A stretch of DNA of 64,000 nucleotides from Xanthomonas hydrangeae (GTDB lineage Bacteria; Pseudomonadota; Gammaproteobacteria; Xanthomonadales; Xanthomonadaceae). The notes beneath the pieces were generated by a model, which was given only the letters and a program-made list of their open reading frames with translations, searched no databases and had not been told where the DNA came from. Location: positions 2,046,001-2,110,000 of the forward strand of contig LR990730.1 in assembly GCA_905142475.1 (NCBI GenBank), given 5' to 3'. Below, one piece after another: positions 29,528-39,461 of the stretch. The first letter of the stretch is position 1. Each line of letters starts with the position of its first letter. The position numbers were made by a program, and so were the translations under genes.

Positions 29528-30301
29528 ATGCGTTACGCGCTGGGCGTGGAGTACGACGGCAGCGAGTTTCAAGGCTGGCAGCAATTGGGAGAACACGGCG
29601 GGCCGACGGTGCAGGCCAGGTTGCAGGCGGCCCTGTCGTCGGTCGCCGATGCTCCGGTACAGGTGATCTGCGCAGGCCGCACCGATGCCGGCGTCCACGG
29701 CGAATGCCAGGTAGTGCATTTCGACAGCGACGCGCACCGCGACCCGCGCAGCTGGACGTTGGGTACCACCGCGCGGCTGCCGCCCTCGATCGCGGTGCGC
29801 TGGTGCGTGCCGGCGGCGGCCGACTTCCATGCGCGGTTTTCCGCACGTGCCCGCCGTTATCGTTATCGTCTGCTCAATCGGCAGATACGCCCCGCGCTGT
29901 ATCGGCAGACCCTGAGCTGGGAGCGGCGCCCGCTGGATGCAGATGCCATGCACACAGCGGCGCAGGCCTTGTTGGGCGAGAACGACTTCAACGCATTTCG
30001 CAGCGTGCAATGCCAGGCGCCACATGCACGCCGCAACCTGCAGGCCATCAGCGTGCAGCGGATTGGCGAAGTGGTGGAGATGCAGGTCCAGGCCAATGCA
30101 TTCCTTCATCACATGGTGCGGAATATTGTTGGCTCGCTGATCCTGGTCGGAACCGGAGAACAACCGGTCGACTGGATCGCGACGTTGCTGGCCGGACGCG
30201 ACCGCTCTGTGGCCGGGCCGACGGCGCCGCCACAAGGCCTGGTGTTCGTCGGGCCGTTGTATCCCGCAGAGTGGCATCTGCCTGCTGAGGTCACCCAATG
30301 A
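29528..30301 (+). CDS. truA: tRNA pseudouridine(38-40) synthase
   Basis: 257 aa. Makes pseudouridine at positions 38-40 in the anticodon arm of many tRNAs. Start at [11 protein letters not shown] (29528). The catalytic Asp is in [34 protein letters not shown] and [16 protein letters not shown] are family signatures. It overlaps trpF by four bases, a common pairing in Gammaproteobacteria. Confidence 0.96.
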   Translation: MRYALGVEYDGSEFQGWQQLGEHGGPTVQARLQAALSSVADAPVQVICAGRTDAGVHGECQVVHFDSDAHRDPRSWTLGTTARLPPSIAVRWCVPAAADFHARFSARARRYRYRLLNRQIRPALYRQTLSWERRPLDADAMHTAAQALLGENDFNAFRSVQCQAPHARRNLQAISVQRIGEVVEMQVQANAFLHHMVRNIVGSLILVGTGEQPVDWIATLLAGRDRSVAGPTAPPQGLVFVGPLYPAEWHLPAEVTQ

Positions 30302-30966
30302 ATCGATCGCTGTACCGCACCCGTATCAAGTTCTGTGGCATGACCCGCGCCGGTGATATTCGACTGGCAGGCGAGTTGGGTGTGGACGCGGTAGGTTTCA
30401 TTTTTGCGCACGGCAGCCCGCGCCGCGTGGCACCGGCCGAGGCGCGCGCGATGCGGCAGGCCACCGCGCCGATGGTCGATGTGGTGGCGCTGTTCCGCAA
30501 CAATTCCAAGGAAGAAGTGCGCGAGGTGGTCCGCACCGTACGCCCGACCTTGCTGCAGTTCCATGGCGAAGAAGACGACGCGTTCTGCCGTAGTTTCAAT
30601 CTTCCCTATCTCAAGGCCGTGCCGATGGGCAGCACCGGCGTCAATGGTGAAGACGCCAACGCGCGCACCTTGCAGCTGGCCTATCCCAATACAGCCGGCT
30701 TCCTGTTCGACAGCCATGCGCCCGGCGCAGGCGGCGGCACCGGCAAGACCTTCGACTGGTCGCGGTTGCCGACCGGCCTGCATCGCCCGTTCCTGCTGGC
30801 CGGCGGCATCACGGCCGACAACGTGTTCGACGCCATCGTGGCGACGCTGCCATGGGGCGTGGACGTGTCCAGCGGCGTGGAGCTGGCGCCCGGCATCAAG
30901 GACGGCCATATGATGCGCAAGTTCGTCGAAGAAGTGCGCCGGGCCGATTGCCACGAGATGTCGTGA
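30298..30966 (+). CDS. trpF: Phosphoribosylanthranilate isomerase
   Basis: 222 aa TIM-barrel enzyme of tryptophan synthesis (Amadori rearrangement of PRA). The catalytic Cys is in RIKFCGMTR near the N-terminus and the acid in [28 protein letters not shown] forms the phosphate site. It stands alone rather than fused to trpC. Its start overlaps truA (ATGA). Confidence 0.96.
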   Translation: MNRSLYRTRIKFCGMTRAGDIRLAGELGVDAVGFIFAHGSPRRVAPAEARAMRQATAPMVDVVALFRNNSKEEVREVVRTVRPTLLQFHGEEDDAFCRSFNLPYLKAVPMGSTGVNGEDANARTLQLAYPNTAGFLFDSHAPGAGGGTGKTFDWSRLPTGLHRPFLLAGGITADNVFDAIVATLPWGVDVSSGVELAPGIKDGHMMRKFVEEVRRADCHEMS

Positions 30967-31131
30967 GTTTCGGGATTGGGGACTCGTAAATTCGGGATTC
31001 GGGATTCGGAGCTTGGGATTTGTGCCGCAGCGTTTGACTACCTTCGTCGCTCGCTTTGGCGGTGATTGCTTGGTCGCCCGTTTTCCCAATGACGCGGTTG
31101 CTTGATGCCTGCGCTTGGGTGCGCATGCTGT

Positions 31132-32043
31132 TTAAGCGCGTGCCTGCAGTTGATCTTCGCTCAATGCACCGCGTAGCCAACCAGCAAGCCGCTCGATCCG
31201 CGGATCCGGATTGCGTTTTGCGGCGCACAGCACCCAGCGCCCGCGTGTCGGCGTGAATCCCCAGGGCGCCAGCAGGCGTCCGGCAGCCAGATCTGCTGTG
31301 ACCAACGGTTGCGGTGCGATTGCCACCCCCAGACCGGCGGCAGCGGCTTCCAATAAATAGACCAGATGTTCGAATTCGGTCCCGAAGCGCAGCGCCTCGG
31401 GTACCACACCATGTGCCTGTGCCCATTCCGGCCAGGCCTGCGGGCGCGAGCGCGTGTGCAGCAAGGCATGATCGAGCAGGGCGGTAGGGTCGTTTCCGTC
31501 GAGCTGCGTCGTGGATGCAAGCTGCGGGCTCAGCACCGGGCCGATCCATTCCACGCCCAGCTCGTGCACCTGCCATTCGCCGGGCCAAGGCGGGGTGTCC
31601 AGCAGCAGCGCCGCATCCAGGCCATCCAGGTCCGGGCCTGGCGCTTGTTCGCTGGCCGACAGATGCAGCCGCACATCCGGCAGGTCCTGCTGCAGCCGGC
31701 CCAGGTGCGGAATGACCCAGCGCGCCAGCAGACTGCCCGAACAGCCCAGCACCAGCGGCGTCTCGCTGCCAGGGCGTCGCAACAGCCCAGCCCAGGTCTC
31801 GCCGATCAAGGCGAAGCCTTCACCGGTCGCATCGCGCAGACGCGTGCCCGCTGCCGTCAACACAAGGCCACGCCCCTGGCGGGTGAACAGGGCGGTTCCG
31901 AGCAATTGCTCCAGGGTGCGCACATGCCGGCTGATGGCGCCATGGGTAACGTGTAGTTCCTGCGCAGCCCGGCTGACGCTCTGCAGGCGCGCGGCAGATT
32001 CGAAGGCGCGCAAGGCAGCCAGCGGCGGAAGCGGGTAACTCAT
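31132..32043 (-). CDS. LysR-family regulator, probable trp regulator
   Basis: 303 aa. Start at MSYPLPPLAALRAF (32043); a longer frame over trpB is a shadow. N-terminal winged helix-turn-helix: SVSRAAQELHVTHGAISRHV; C-terminal effector-binding domain of the GcvA/TrpI subgroup. It is divergent from trpB with 108 bp between them, the same layout as trpI-trpBA in pseudomonads, where TrpI with indoleglycerol phosphate activates trpBA. The role here is inference from position. Confidence 0.88.
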   Translation of the reverse strand: MSYPLPPLAALRAFESAARLQSVSRAAQELHVTHGAISRHVRTLEQLLGTALFTRQGRGLVLTAAGTRLRDATGEGFALIGETWAGLLRRPGSETPLVLGCSGSLLARWVIPHLGRLQQDLPDVRLHLSASEQAPGPDLDGLDAALLLDTPPWPGEWQVHELGVEWIGPVLSPQLASTTQLDGNDPTALLDHALLHTRSRPQAWPEWAQAHGVVPEALRFGTEFEHLVYLLEAAAAGLGVAIAPQPLVTADLAAGRLLAPWGFTPTRGRWVLCAAKRNPDPRIERLAGWLRGALSEDQLQARA

Positions 32044-32045
32044 TG

Positions 32046-32062
32046 TGTGAGTCCAGATCACA
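32046..32062. promoter_or_regulatory. LysR-box-like dyad between regulator and trpB
   Basis: TGTGA-N7-TCACA, a 5-bp perfect dyad, begins 3 bp from the regulator start codon and ends 90 bp before trpB. It contains T-N11-A spacing. It also resembles the TGTGA-N6-TCACA Clp/CRP box, but the centre is one base too long. Autoregulation plus trpB control is plausible. Confidence 0.4.
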
Positions 32063-32151
32063 GGTTGCGGCAATCTTATCGATTTAACGCACCGGCTGGC
32101 TGAGCTAAAGTGCGTGCTTCTCGTATGACCGCATTGCTGCAGAGGATTTCC

Positions 32152-33369
32152 ATGTCGGCCCAGCCCATCAGTGACTTTTACGCCTATCCGGACGCTGCCG
32201 GCCACTTCGGCAAATTCGGTGGCCGGTTCGTCGCCGAGACCTTGATCGGCCCCTTGCAGGAGCTGTCTGCCGCCTACGACCAGGCGCGCCAGGATCCGGC
32301 CTTCATTGCCGAGTACGACAAGGATCTCAAGCACTACGTCGGCCGGCCCAGTCCGATCTATCACGCCGAGCGCCTGAGCCGCGAAGTGGGCGGGGCGCAG
32401 ATCCTGCTCAAGCGCGAAGACCTCAACCACACCGGCGCGCACAAGATCAACAACACCATCGGCCAGGCCCTGCTGGCCAGCCGCATGGGCAAGACCCGCA
32501 TCATTGCCGAGACCGGCGCCGGCCAGCATGGCGTGGCCAGCGCCACGGTCGCCGCGCGGCTGGGCCTGGAGTGCGTGGTCTACATGGGCGCCACCGACAT
32601 CGAACGGCAGAAGATCAATGTCTACCGCATGAAGCTGCTCGGCGCGACGGTGATCCCGGTGACCTCCGGCTCGGCCACGCTCAAGGACGCGCTCAACGAG
32701 GCGATGCGCGACTGGGTCACCAATGTGCAGGACACCTTCTACATCATCGGCACCGTGGCCGGCCCGGATCCGTATCCGCGCATGGTGCGCGACTTCAACG
32801 CGATAGTCGGCCGCGAGGCGCGCGCGCAGATGCTGGAAGACTACGGCCGCCTGCCGGATGCGCTCAGCGCCTGCGTCGGCGGCGGCAGCAATGCGATCGG
32901 CCTGTTCCATGCCTTCCTCAACGACCCGGGCGTCAAGATCTACGGCGCCGAAGCGGCCGGCGACGGTATCGCCACCGGTCGCCATGCCGCCTCGATCGCA
33001 GCCGGTCGCCCCGGTGTGCTGCACGGCAACCGCACCTATGTGATCTGCGACGACGACGGCCAGATCACCGAAACCCATTCGATCTCCGCCGGCCTGGATT
33101 ACCCGGGCGTGGGCCCCGAGCATTCGTTCCTGTCCGACAGCGGTCGCGCGGTCTATCAGGGCATCACCGACGACGAAGCGATGGCCGCGTTCCACCTACT
33201 GGCGCATACCGAAGGCATCCTGGCCGCGCTCGAGTCCAGCCATGCGGTGGCGCAGTCGATCAAGCTCGCGCGCGAGATGCCCAAGGACGCGTTGATCCTG
33301 TGCAACCTGTCCGGCCGGGGCGACAAGGACGTGCACACCATCGCCGCGCGCGAGGGTCTGGTGCTGTGA
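32152..33369 (+). CDS. trpB: Tryptophan synthase beta chain
   Basis: 405 aa PLP enzyme joining indole with serine. ATG at 32152 follows AGAGGA. The PLP Lys is in [37 protein letters not shown] and the glycine-rich phosphate loop [14 protein letters not shown] are present, with [10 protein letters not shown] at the end. Full length. It forms the alpha2-beta2 complex with TrpA, whose gene lies one small gene downstream. Confidence 0.97.
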   Translation: MSAQPISDFYAYPDAAGHFGKFGGRFVAETLIGPLQELSAAYDQARQDPAFIAEYDKDLKHYVGRPSPIYHAERLSREVGGAQILLKREDLNHTGAHKINNTIGQALLASRMGKTRIIAETGAGQHGVASATVAARLGLECVVYMGATDIERQKINVYRMKLLGATVIPVTSGSATLKDALNEAMRDWVTNVQDTFYIIGTVAGPDPYPRMVRDFNAIVGREARAQMLEDYGRLPDALSACVGGGSNAIGLFHAFLNDPGVKIYGAEAAGDGIATGRHAASIAAGRPGVLHGNRTYVICDDDGQITETHSISAGLDYPGVGPEHSFLSDSGRAVYQGITDDEAMAAFHLLAHTEGILAALESSHAVAQSIKLAREMPKDALILCNLSGRGDKDVHTIAAREGLVL

Positions 33370-33881
33370 TCGAACGGCGCATGCGCAGCCTCGTCGGCGG
33401 CGTCGCGCTGCTGTCTGCGTCTGCGCTGGCCGTCGCTGCGGCGGCGCCGGCGCTGGACCGCAGTGGCCCGGTACGAGTAGGCCAGCGTTTTGCCGAGCTT
33501 GCGCCGCAAGCGGCCTGGAAGCGTTTCAACGTCGGCCCGGTCGAAAGCTGCGACTACGTGGAGGCGGGGCTGCTTCCCGCCGGCGTGTCGATGATGCTGC
33601 AGGACGGGCGTGTCGTGCGCTTCGACGTCACCGATGCTGCGACGGTTGGTCCGTTCGGCATTTCCATCGGCGATAGCGAAACCGCTGCGCGTGCGCGCCT
33701 GCCGGCAGGCTATCGCGTCGCACCGCAGCATGATGGCGACGGTGACGGCAACGATCTTTATTTGACTTGGCGCGATCCGCACAGCGGGTTCGCGGTTCGC
33801 TATGAAACCGGAGAAGGCAGCGTGAGATTGATGTATTGGGGAACCTGGGACGCCGTGCAGTTGGTGGAGGGGTGCGCATGA
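33366..33881 (+). CDS. Hypothetical exported protein inside trpBA
   Basis: 171 aa from GTG at 33366, overlapping the trpB stop (GTGA); an ATG at 33381 gives [20 protein letters not shown], a clear signal peptide. Its own stop overlaps the trpA start (ATGA). The mature part is small, with [17 protein letters not shown] followed by an acidic D-rich stretch ([15 protein letters not shown]) and two Cys. No family is recognised. Location outside the cytoplasm makes a direct role in tryptophan synthesis unlikely. Confidence 0.7.
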   Translation: MIERRMRSLVGGVALLSASALAVAAAAPALDRSGPVRVGQRFAELAPQAAWKRFNVGPVESCDYVEAGLLPAGVSMMLQDGRVVRFDVTDAATVGPFGISIGDSETAARARLPAGYRVAPQHDGDGDGNDLYLTWRDPHSGFAVRYETGEGSVRLMYWGTWDAVQLVEGCA

Positions 33882-34696
33882 GTCGTCTGCCCGACCGCAT
33901 CGCCACGCGTTTCGACGCGCTGCGCCATTCCGGCCGCAAGGCCCTGATCCCCTTCGTCACTGCCGGCGATCCGTCGCTGGAGGCCACCGTGCCGGTGATG
34001 CATGCGCTGGTGCGTGCCGGTGCCGACGTGATCGAACTCGGCGTGCCGTTTTCCGACCCGATGGCCGACGGCCCCACCATCCAGCGCAGCTCCGAGCGCG
34101 CGCTGAGCCGTGGCGCCGGCCTGGCCTATGTGCTGGAAGCGGTGCACGAATTCCGCCGCGAAGACCCCACCACCCCGGTGGTGCTGATGGGCTACCTCAA
34201 CCCGATCGAGATCCACGGCACCCGGCGCTTTGCCGAGGCCGCCGTCGCCGCCGGAGTGGATGGCTTGCTATTGGTGGATCTGCCGCCCGAAGAGGCGGCC
34301 GAGACCCGTGCCATCTTCACCGAGGTCGGCCTGGCGTTGATCGCGCTGGCCTCGCCGACCACCAGCGAGCAGCGTCTGGACATGCTGTGCAGCAGCGCCC
34401 AGGGGTATCTGTACTACGTCAGCTTCGCCGGCGTCACTGGCGCTTCGAATCTGCTCGACACCACCGCAGCGGGCGATCGCCTGCGCCAGCTGCGCCTGCG
34501 TGCCGGCGCCCCGGTGGTGGCCGGTTTTGGCATCAAGGACGCGGCCAGCGCCGCCGCAATGGCCGTGGATGCCGACGGCGTAGTCGTCGGTAGCGCCCTG
34601 GTCGCCGCCCTGGCCGAAGCCCCCGATGTCCGCACCGCCCGCGAATACGCCGAAGCGTTCCTGACCCCGCTCCGCCAGGCACTGGATCACCCCTGA
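33878..34696 (+). CDS. trpA: Tryptophan synthase alpha chain
   Basis: 272 aa TIM barrel that releases indole from indole-3-glycerol phosphate. Start ATG overlaps the stop of the preceding gene. Catalytic Glu is in DVIELGVPFSDPMADGPTIQ together with the Asp of FSDPMADGP; LMGYLNPI, YYVSFAGVTGA and VVAGFGIKDA follow. Complete and typical. Confidence 0.97.
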   Translation: MSRLPDRIATRFDALRHSGRKALIPFVTAGDPSLEATVPVMHALVRAGADVIELGVPFSDPMADGPTIQRSSERALSRGAGLAYVLEAVHEFRREDPTTPVVLMGYLNPIEIHGTRRFAEAAVAAGVDGLLLVDLPPEEAAETRAIFTEVGLALIALASPTTSEQRLDMLCSSAQGYLYYVSFAGVTGASNLLDTTAAGDRLRQLRLRAGAPVVAGFGIKDAASAAAMAVDADGVVVGSALVAALAEAPDVRTAREYAEAFLTPLRQALDHP

Positions 34697-35152
34697 TCGC
34701 GTCCGTGCACGTGGCTTCGCCCGTACCCTTATCCGCCCCTGCGGGGCACCTTCTCCCGACGGGAGAAGGGATCAAGCCCCTCTCCTGCGGGGCGAGAAGG
34801 CACGGCTTGCGCGCCACTGGCGCGCGTGCCTTGGAGCGCTCGCGCCGCAAGCGCGGGCCGGGGCGCGGAGCGGGGATTGGGGTGAGGGTACGGGCGAAGC
34901 CACGTGTCTCCCAACCACAAGTGCACGTAAGCAAACACAAGTGCATGTAAACCAGAGGAAGGCGCAGCACAACCAACCGACCTTCACTCCAAACACCCGC
35001 GCAACCACCTAGAACCAAGTTCGCAGCAAGCCCTCCGAGCTGCCACCAAGTCCCACATTCATCCCCCGCGCTACCTCGCTTTTCCCGCAGCGCGTTAGAC
35101 TTACGCCCCTCTGCGGCCCGTAAGGCCGCCCTGCATGGATTGTCATACACGC
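34697..35152. other. Intergenic region with fold-back element
   Basis: 456 bp between trpA and accD. The first half is the 199-bp inverted-repeat element. The second half, 34907-35152, presumably holds the accD promoter; it contains the near-repeats CAAGTGCACGTAA and CAAGTGCATGTAA (34918 and 34937). No gene is visible. Confidence 0.55.
34708..34906. mobile_element. 199-bp fold-back element with 22-bp terminal repeats
   Basis: The left end CACGTGGCTTCGCCCGTACC(CT) at 34708-34729 is the exact reverse complement of the right end at 34885-34906. Inside are TCCGCCCCTGCGGGGC and CTTCTCCCGACGGGAGAAGG hairpins and GC-rich sequence; no transposase. The partial copy near 7421-7480 shows that it is dispersed. 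It looks like a MITE or a large repetitive palindrome; no target-site duplication is evident. Confidence 0.65.
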
Positions 35153-36037
<885 letters not shown>

Positions 36038-36149
36038 GGTTGGTATTCGTGCTGGCTGTCCCCGGGAAAAGCGTGGTCTGCCGCCTGCCGCTTTCCGGCG
36101 ACGGCTGCTCCTTCCAGGTTCCTGGGCCCTGGTTTTCGGTCCCGGCTCC

Positions 36150-37499
36150 ATGAGCGCCCGCAAGTATTTCGGCACCGACGGCATCCGCGGTCGGGTCGGG
36201 CAGGGCGTGATCTCTGCCGATTTCGTGCTGCGGTTGGGCAATGCGCTCGGCCGTGTGCTCACCCAGGGCCGCAGCAAGCGCCCGCTGGTGCTGATCGGCA
36301 AGGACACCCGGATTTCCGGTTATATGTTCGAAGCCGCGTTGGAGGCCGGCCTGGTCGCCGCAGGTGCCGACGTACAGCTGATCGGCCCGATGCCGACTCC
36401 GGCCATCGCGTTCCTGACCAACACCCTGCGCGCCGATGCCGGCGTGGTGATCAGCGCCTCGCACAATCCGCATTACGACAACGGCATCAAGTTCTTTTCC
36501 GCCGAAGGCGAAAAGCTCGACGACGCTACCGAAGCGGCGATCGAAGCCGCGCTCGACGAGCCGTTCCACACCGTGGAATCGGAGCGTCTGGGCAAGGCGA
36601 TCCGCACGCGCGATGCGATCGGTCGTTACATCGAATTCTGCAAGGCCAGCGTGGCGCGCGGCTTCACCCTGCATGGCTTGCGGATGGTGCTGGATTGCGC
36701 GCACGGGGCGACGTATCACATCGCGCCGATGCTGTTTCGCGAGCTGGGTGCGGACGTGGTGGTCATCGGCGCCGCACCGGACGGGCTCAATATCAATGAC
36801 GGCGTCGGCTCCACGCATATCGATAATCTTGCCGCCAAGGTGCGCGAGAGTGGCGCGCAGCTCGGCATCGCCTTCGATGGCGACGGTGATCGCGTGCTGA
36901 TGGCCGACGACCAGGGCAACCCGGTCGATGGCGACGATCTGCTCTATGTGCTTGCCCGCTCCTGGCAGGCCAGCGGCCGGCTCACCGGCACCGTGGTCGG
37001 CACGCTGATGACCAACTACGGCCTGGAACAAGCGCTGGCTGGATTGAACATCCCGTTCCAGCGCGCCAAGGTCGGCGACCGTTACGTGCACCAGGCGTTG
37101 GTGGAAGGTGGCGGCACCCTGGGTGGCGAAACCTCCGGCCATCTGCTGTGCCTGGACCGCGCCACCACCGGCGATGGCATCGTCAGTGCGCTGCAGGTCC
37201 TCGAGGCCCTGGGACGCGATGGACAGAGCCTGCGCCAGGCCTTGAGCAGCCTGAGCAAGGTGCCGCAGAAGACAATCAACGTGCGTCTGGATGGCGGCGC
37301 TGCCAGGGCGATTGTGGAAGCCGCTGGCGTGCAGCAGGCGCTGCAGCATGCGCAAGCCGCCGTGCAGGGCCGTGGCCGCGCGTTTCTGCGTCCTTCCGGC
37401 ACCGAGCCGGTGGTGCGCGTGACGGTGGAAGCCGACGACGCCGGCCTGATGCAGGACACGCTGGACCGACTCTCTGGTGCCGTGCGTGACGCGGCGTGA
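36150..37499 (+). CDS. glmM: Phosphoglucosamine mutase
   Basis: 449 aa. Interconverts glucosamine-6-P and glucosamine-1-P on the route to UDP-GlcNAc for peptidoglycan and LPS. N-terminal [13 protein letters not shown], the phospho-Ser loop [17 protein letters not shown], the metal-binding loop [13 protein letters not shown] and sugar loop GGETSGHLL are all present, with a C-terminal [11 protein letters not shown] phosphate loop. FGTDGIRG and overall length favour GlmM over phosphomannomutase. Confidence 0.95.
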   Translation: MSARKYFGTDGIRGRVGQGVISADFVLRLGNALGRVLTQGRSKRPLVLIGKDTRISGYMFEAALEAGLVAAGADVQLIGPMPTPAIAFLTNTLRADAGVVISASHNPHYDNGIKFFSAEGEKLDDATEAAIEAALDEPFHTVESERLGKAIRTRDAIGRYIEFCKASVARGFTLHGLRMVLDCAHGATYHIAPMLFRELGADVVVIGAAPDGLNINDGVGSTHIDNLAAKVRESGAQLGIAFDGDGDRVLMADDQGNPVDGDDLLYVLARSWQASGRLTGTVVGTLMTNYGLEQALAGLNIPFQRAKVGDRYVHQALVEGGGTLGGETSGHLLCLDRATTGDGIVSALQVLEALGRDGQSLRQALSSLSKVPQKTINVRLDGGAARAIVEAAGVQQALQHAQAAVQGRGRAFLRPSGTEPVVRVTVEADDAGLMQDTLDRLSGAVRDAA

Positions 37500-37575
37500 G
37501 TCGCTGATCATTGGCGTGTGCGTGGTCTTTGCCAAGGCCGCGACGTTCTACCTGTTGTATCGCCTGCTGTCCTGA
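37486..37575 (+). CDS. Possible 29-aa single-span membrane peptide
   Basis: GTG at 37486, inside the last codons of glmM in another frame. The peptide starts with a basic cluster (TRRES) and continues as one hydrophobic helix, [20 protein letters not shown]. The sequence type is that of a small membrane protein and the overlap would couple it to glmM. There is no independent ribosome-binding site, so this is weak. Confidence 0.3.
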   Translation: MTRRESLIIGVCVVFAKAATFYLLYRLLS

Positions 37576-37624
37576 GCGGCAGGCCCTCCTTTTTGACTCC
37601 TCGACTTCGACTGCAGATATCCGT

Positions 37625-38563
37625 ATGAGCGCCCGCATCCCGACCCTGGACATCACCCGTTTCGACAGCGACCGCGACGCCTTCGTCGCCGAGCTCGGTG
37701 CGGCCTATCGGCAGTGGGGCTTTGCCGGCATCCGCAATCACGGCATTGCGCAGGCCGATATCGATGGCGCCTACGAGGTGTTCAAGGCGTTCTTCGCGCT
37801 GCCGGAAGAGGTCAAGCAGCGCTACCACGTCAAAGGCAGTGGCGGCGCGCGTGGCTACACCGCGTTCGGTGTGGAAACGGCCAAGGATTCCAGGCATTTC
37901 GATCTGAAGGAGTTCTGGCATATCGGCCGCGAGATTCCGGACGACTCGCCGTATCGCGAGGTGATGACGCCGAACCTGTGGCCCGAAGAGGTGCCCGGTT
38001 TCCGCGAACGCGGTTACCGCCTGTACCAGCAGCTCGATCAGCTGGGCTCGCGCGTGCTGTCGGCGCTGGCGCTGCATATCGGCCTGCCGCAGGACTATTT
38101 CGTCGACAAGACCAACAACGGTAATTCGATCCTGCGGCCGATCCACTACCCACCGATCACCAGCGACGACATTCCCAACGTGCGTGCCGGTGCGCATGGC
38201 GACATCAACTTCATCACCTTGCTGGTCGGTGCCAGCGCGGCCGGTCTGGAAGTGCGTTCCAACGATGGCGAGTGGGTGCCATTCACTGCGGATGCCGACA
38301 CCATCGTGGTCAATATCGGCGACATGCTGCAGCGCCTGACCAACCATGTGTACCCGTCCACCATCCATCGCGTGGTCAATCCGCCGGGCGAAGCAGCGCG
38401 CAAGCCGCGTTATTCGGTGCCGTTCTTCCTGCACCCGAATCCGGACTTCCTGATCGACGTGCTGCCTTCGTGCATCACTGCCGAAAACCCGAGTCGCTAT
38501 CCCGAGCCGATCACCGCACACGGCTTCCTGGAAGAGCGTCTGCGCGAGATCAAGCTGAAGTAA
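37625..38563 (+). CDS. 2-oxoglutarate/Fe(II) oxygenase, isopenicillin N synthase-like
   Basis: 312-aa cytoplasmic oxygenase. Start at MSARIPTLDITRFD (37625). The iron ligands are His and Asp in GAHGDINFITLLVG and a distal His in YPSTIHRVVNP; the co-substrate Arg and Ser are in RYSVPFFLHPN. N-terminal WGFAGIRNHGI is the DIOX_N domain. This matches bacterial members of the IPNS / ethylene-forming-like family, mostly of unknown substrate. It stands alone, 49 bp after glmM's tail peptide. Confidence 0.9.
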   Translation: MSARIPTLDITRFDSDRDAFVAELGAAYRQWGFAGIRNHGIAQADIDGAYEVFKAFFALPEEVKQRYHVKGSGGARGYTAFGVETAKDSRHFDLKEFWHIGREIPDDSPYREVMTPNLWPEEVPGFRERGYRLYQQLDQLGSRVLSALALHIGLPQDYFVDKTNNGNSILRPIHYPPITSDDIPNVRAGAHGDINFITLLVGASAAGLEVRSNDGEWVPFTADADTIVVNIGDMLQRLTNHVYPSTIHRVVNPPGEAARKPRYSVPFFLHPNPDFLIDVLPSCITAENPSRYPEPITAHGFLEERLREIKLK

Positions 38564-38771
38564 TCCAGCACGCGGTCCCTATCAGCGCGCGCAGCGAATA
38601 GCCGCGCTCGCAACACGGGTAATGACCGACACCACAGTTCTGTTCAAAAAATTCCGCTCGCGTCTGGTTAAAGCTTGCGTTCACCTCGGCCGATAACCCA
38701 GTCTGATCGCTAGCGCGACGTCGGATTCGCCTGGCGCCCGCTGCCGATTGCACTAGGTTTGGGGGGGGCGC

Positions 38772-39461
38772 ATGCGGACGCAATGGTTCAAACGGATAGG
38801 TGTGGGTTCGGTGTTGCTGGCGTACTGCACCGCAAGCGCCGTGGTGGCAACGCCGGTCAGCGTGACCGTGGCCGATGCCAACGGCATGTTGGTCGATGCG
38901 GTGGTCAGTCTGGAGCCGGCGCGTCCGGCGCCACCCAGTGCTTCCAAGACCGCGGAAATGGATCAGGTCAATTCGCAGTTCGTGCCCGCCGTCCTGGCGG
39001 TGCGCACCGGCACCTTGGTGCGCTTTCCGAATAACGATCAGATCCGCCATCAGGTCTATTCCTTTTCGCCTGCCAAGCGTTTCGAATTGCCGCTGTTTCA
39101 GGGTACCAAGGCCACACCGATCCGCTTCGATCAGGCAGGCCTGGTGACGATTGGCTGCAATATCCACGACTGGATGCTTGGCTATATCGTGGTGCTGGAG
39201 ACGCCGTATTTCGGCAAGACCGGCAGCGACGGCCGCGTGCAACTGGATGCACCGGCAGGCACCTACACGCTGCGGGTCTGGCATCCGCGCATCAAGGGCG
39301 CCGTGGTCACCGAGCCGTTGCTGCTTGCGCGCGATGCAGTGCAGCGCCGCGTGACCCTGCAGACCACCGGCGCCGCGCCGATGGCGGCACCACCGGATGA
39401 ACGCGTGCGCGCGCTGCAGGACAAATTCCGTCATGCCGACCCGAAGAAGCCGCATCCATGA
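38772..39461 (+). CDS. Cupredoxin-like 'methylamine utilization' family protein
   Basis: 229 aa with a signal peptide ending VVATP. The 40-140 region looks like a cupredoxin: FPNNDQIRHQVYSFS gives one His ligand and GCNIHDWMLGY gives Cys, His and Met, the set expected for a mononuclear type 1 copper site, though spacing is tighter than in plastocyanin. A carboxypeptidase-regulatory-like sandwich follows (GRVQLDAPAGTYTLRVWHP). The family name comes from annotation habit; no methylamine dehydrogenase is present. First gene of a four-gene operon. Eight consecutive G's (38761-38768) lie just before the ATG. Confidence 0.82.
   Translation: MRTQWFKRIGVGSVLLAYCTASAVVATPVSVTVADANGMLVDAVVSLEPARPAPPSASKTAEMDQVNSQFVPAVLAVRTGTLVRFPNNDQIRHQVYSFSPAKRFELPLFQGTKATPIRFDQAGLVTIGCNIHDWMLGYIVVLETPYFGKTGSDGRVQLDAPAGTYTLRVWHPRIKGAVVTEPLLLARDAVQRRVTLQTTGAAPMAAPPDERVRALQDKFRHADPKKPHP

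Noticed and set aside
30967-31131. Possible gene after trpF
   Set aside because: The stretch has short GGGATT-type direct repeats and no frame with a ribosome-binding site.
32044-33195. N-terminal extension of the LysR protein to 687 residues
   Set aside because: The extra part is antisense to trpB; the helix-turn-helix begins at the 32043 start.
34708-34906. Complete insertion sequence
   Set aside because: There is no transposase frame in 199 bp, so only a non-autonomous element can be claimed.
38772-39461. Role in methylamine oxidation
   Set aside because: No methylamine dehydrogenase or amicyanin-type genes are nearby; the family name is inherited from annotation.
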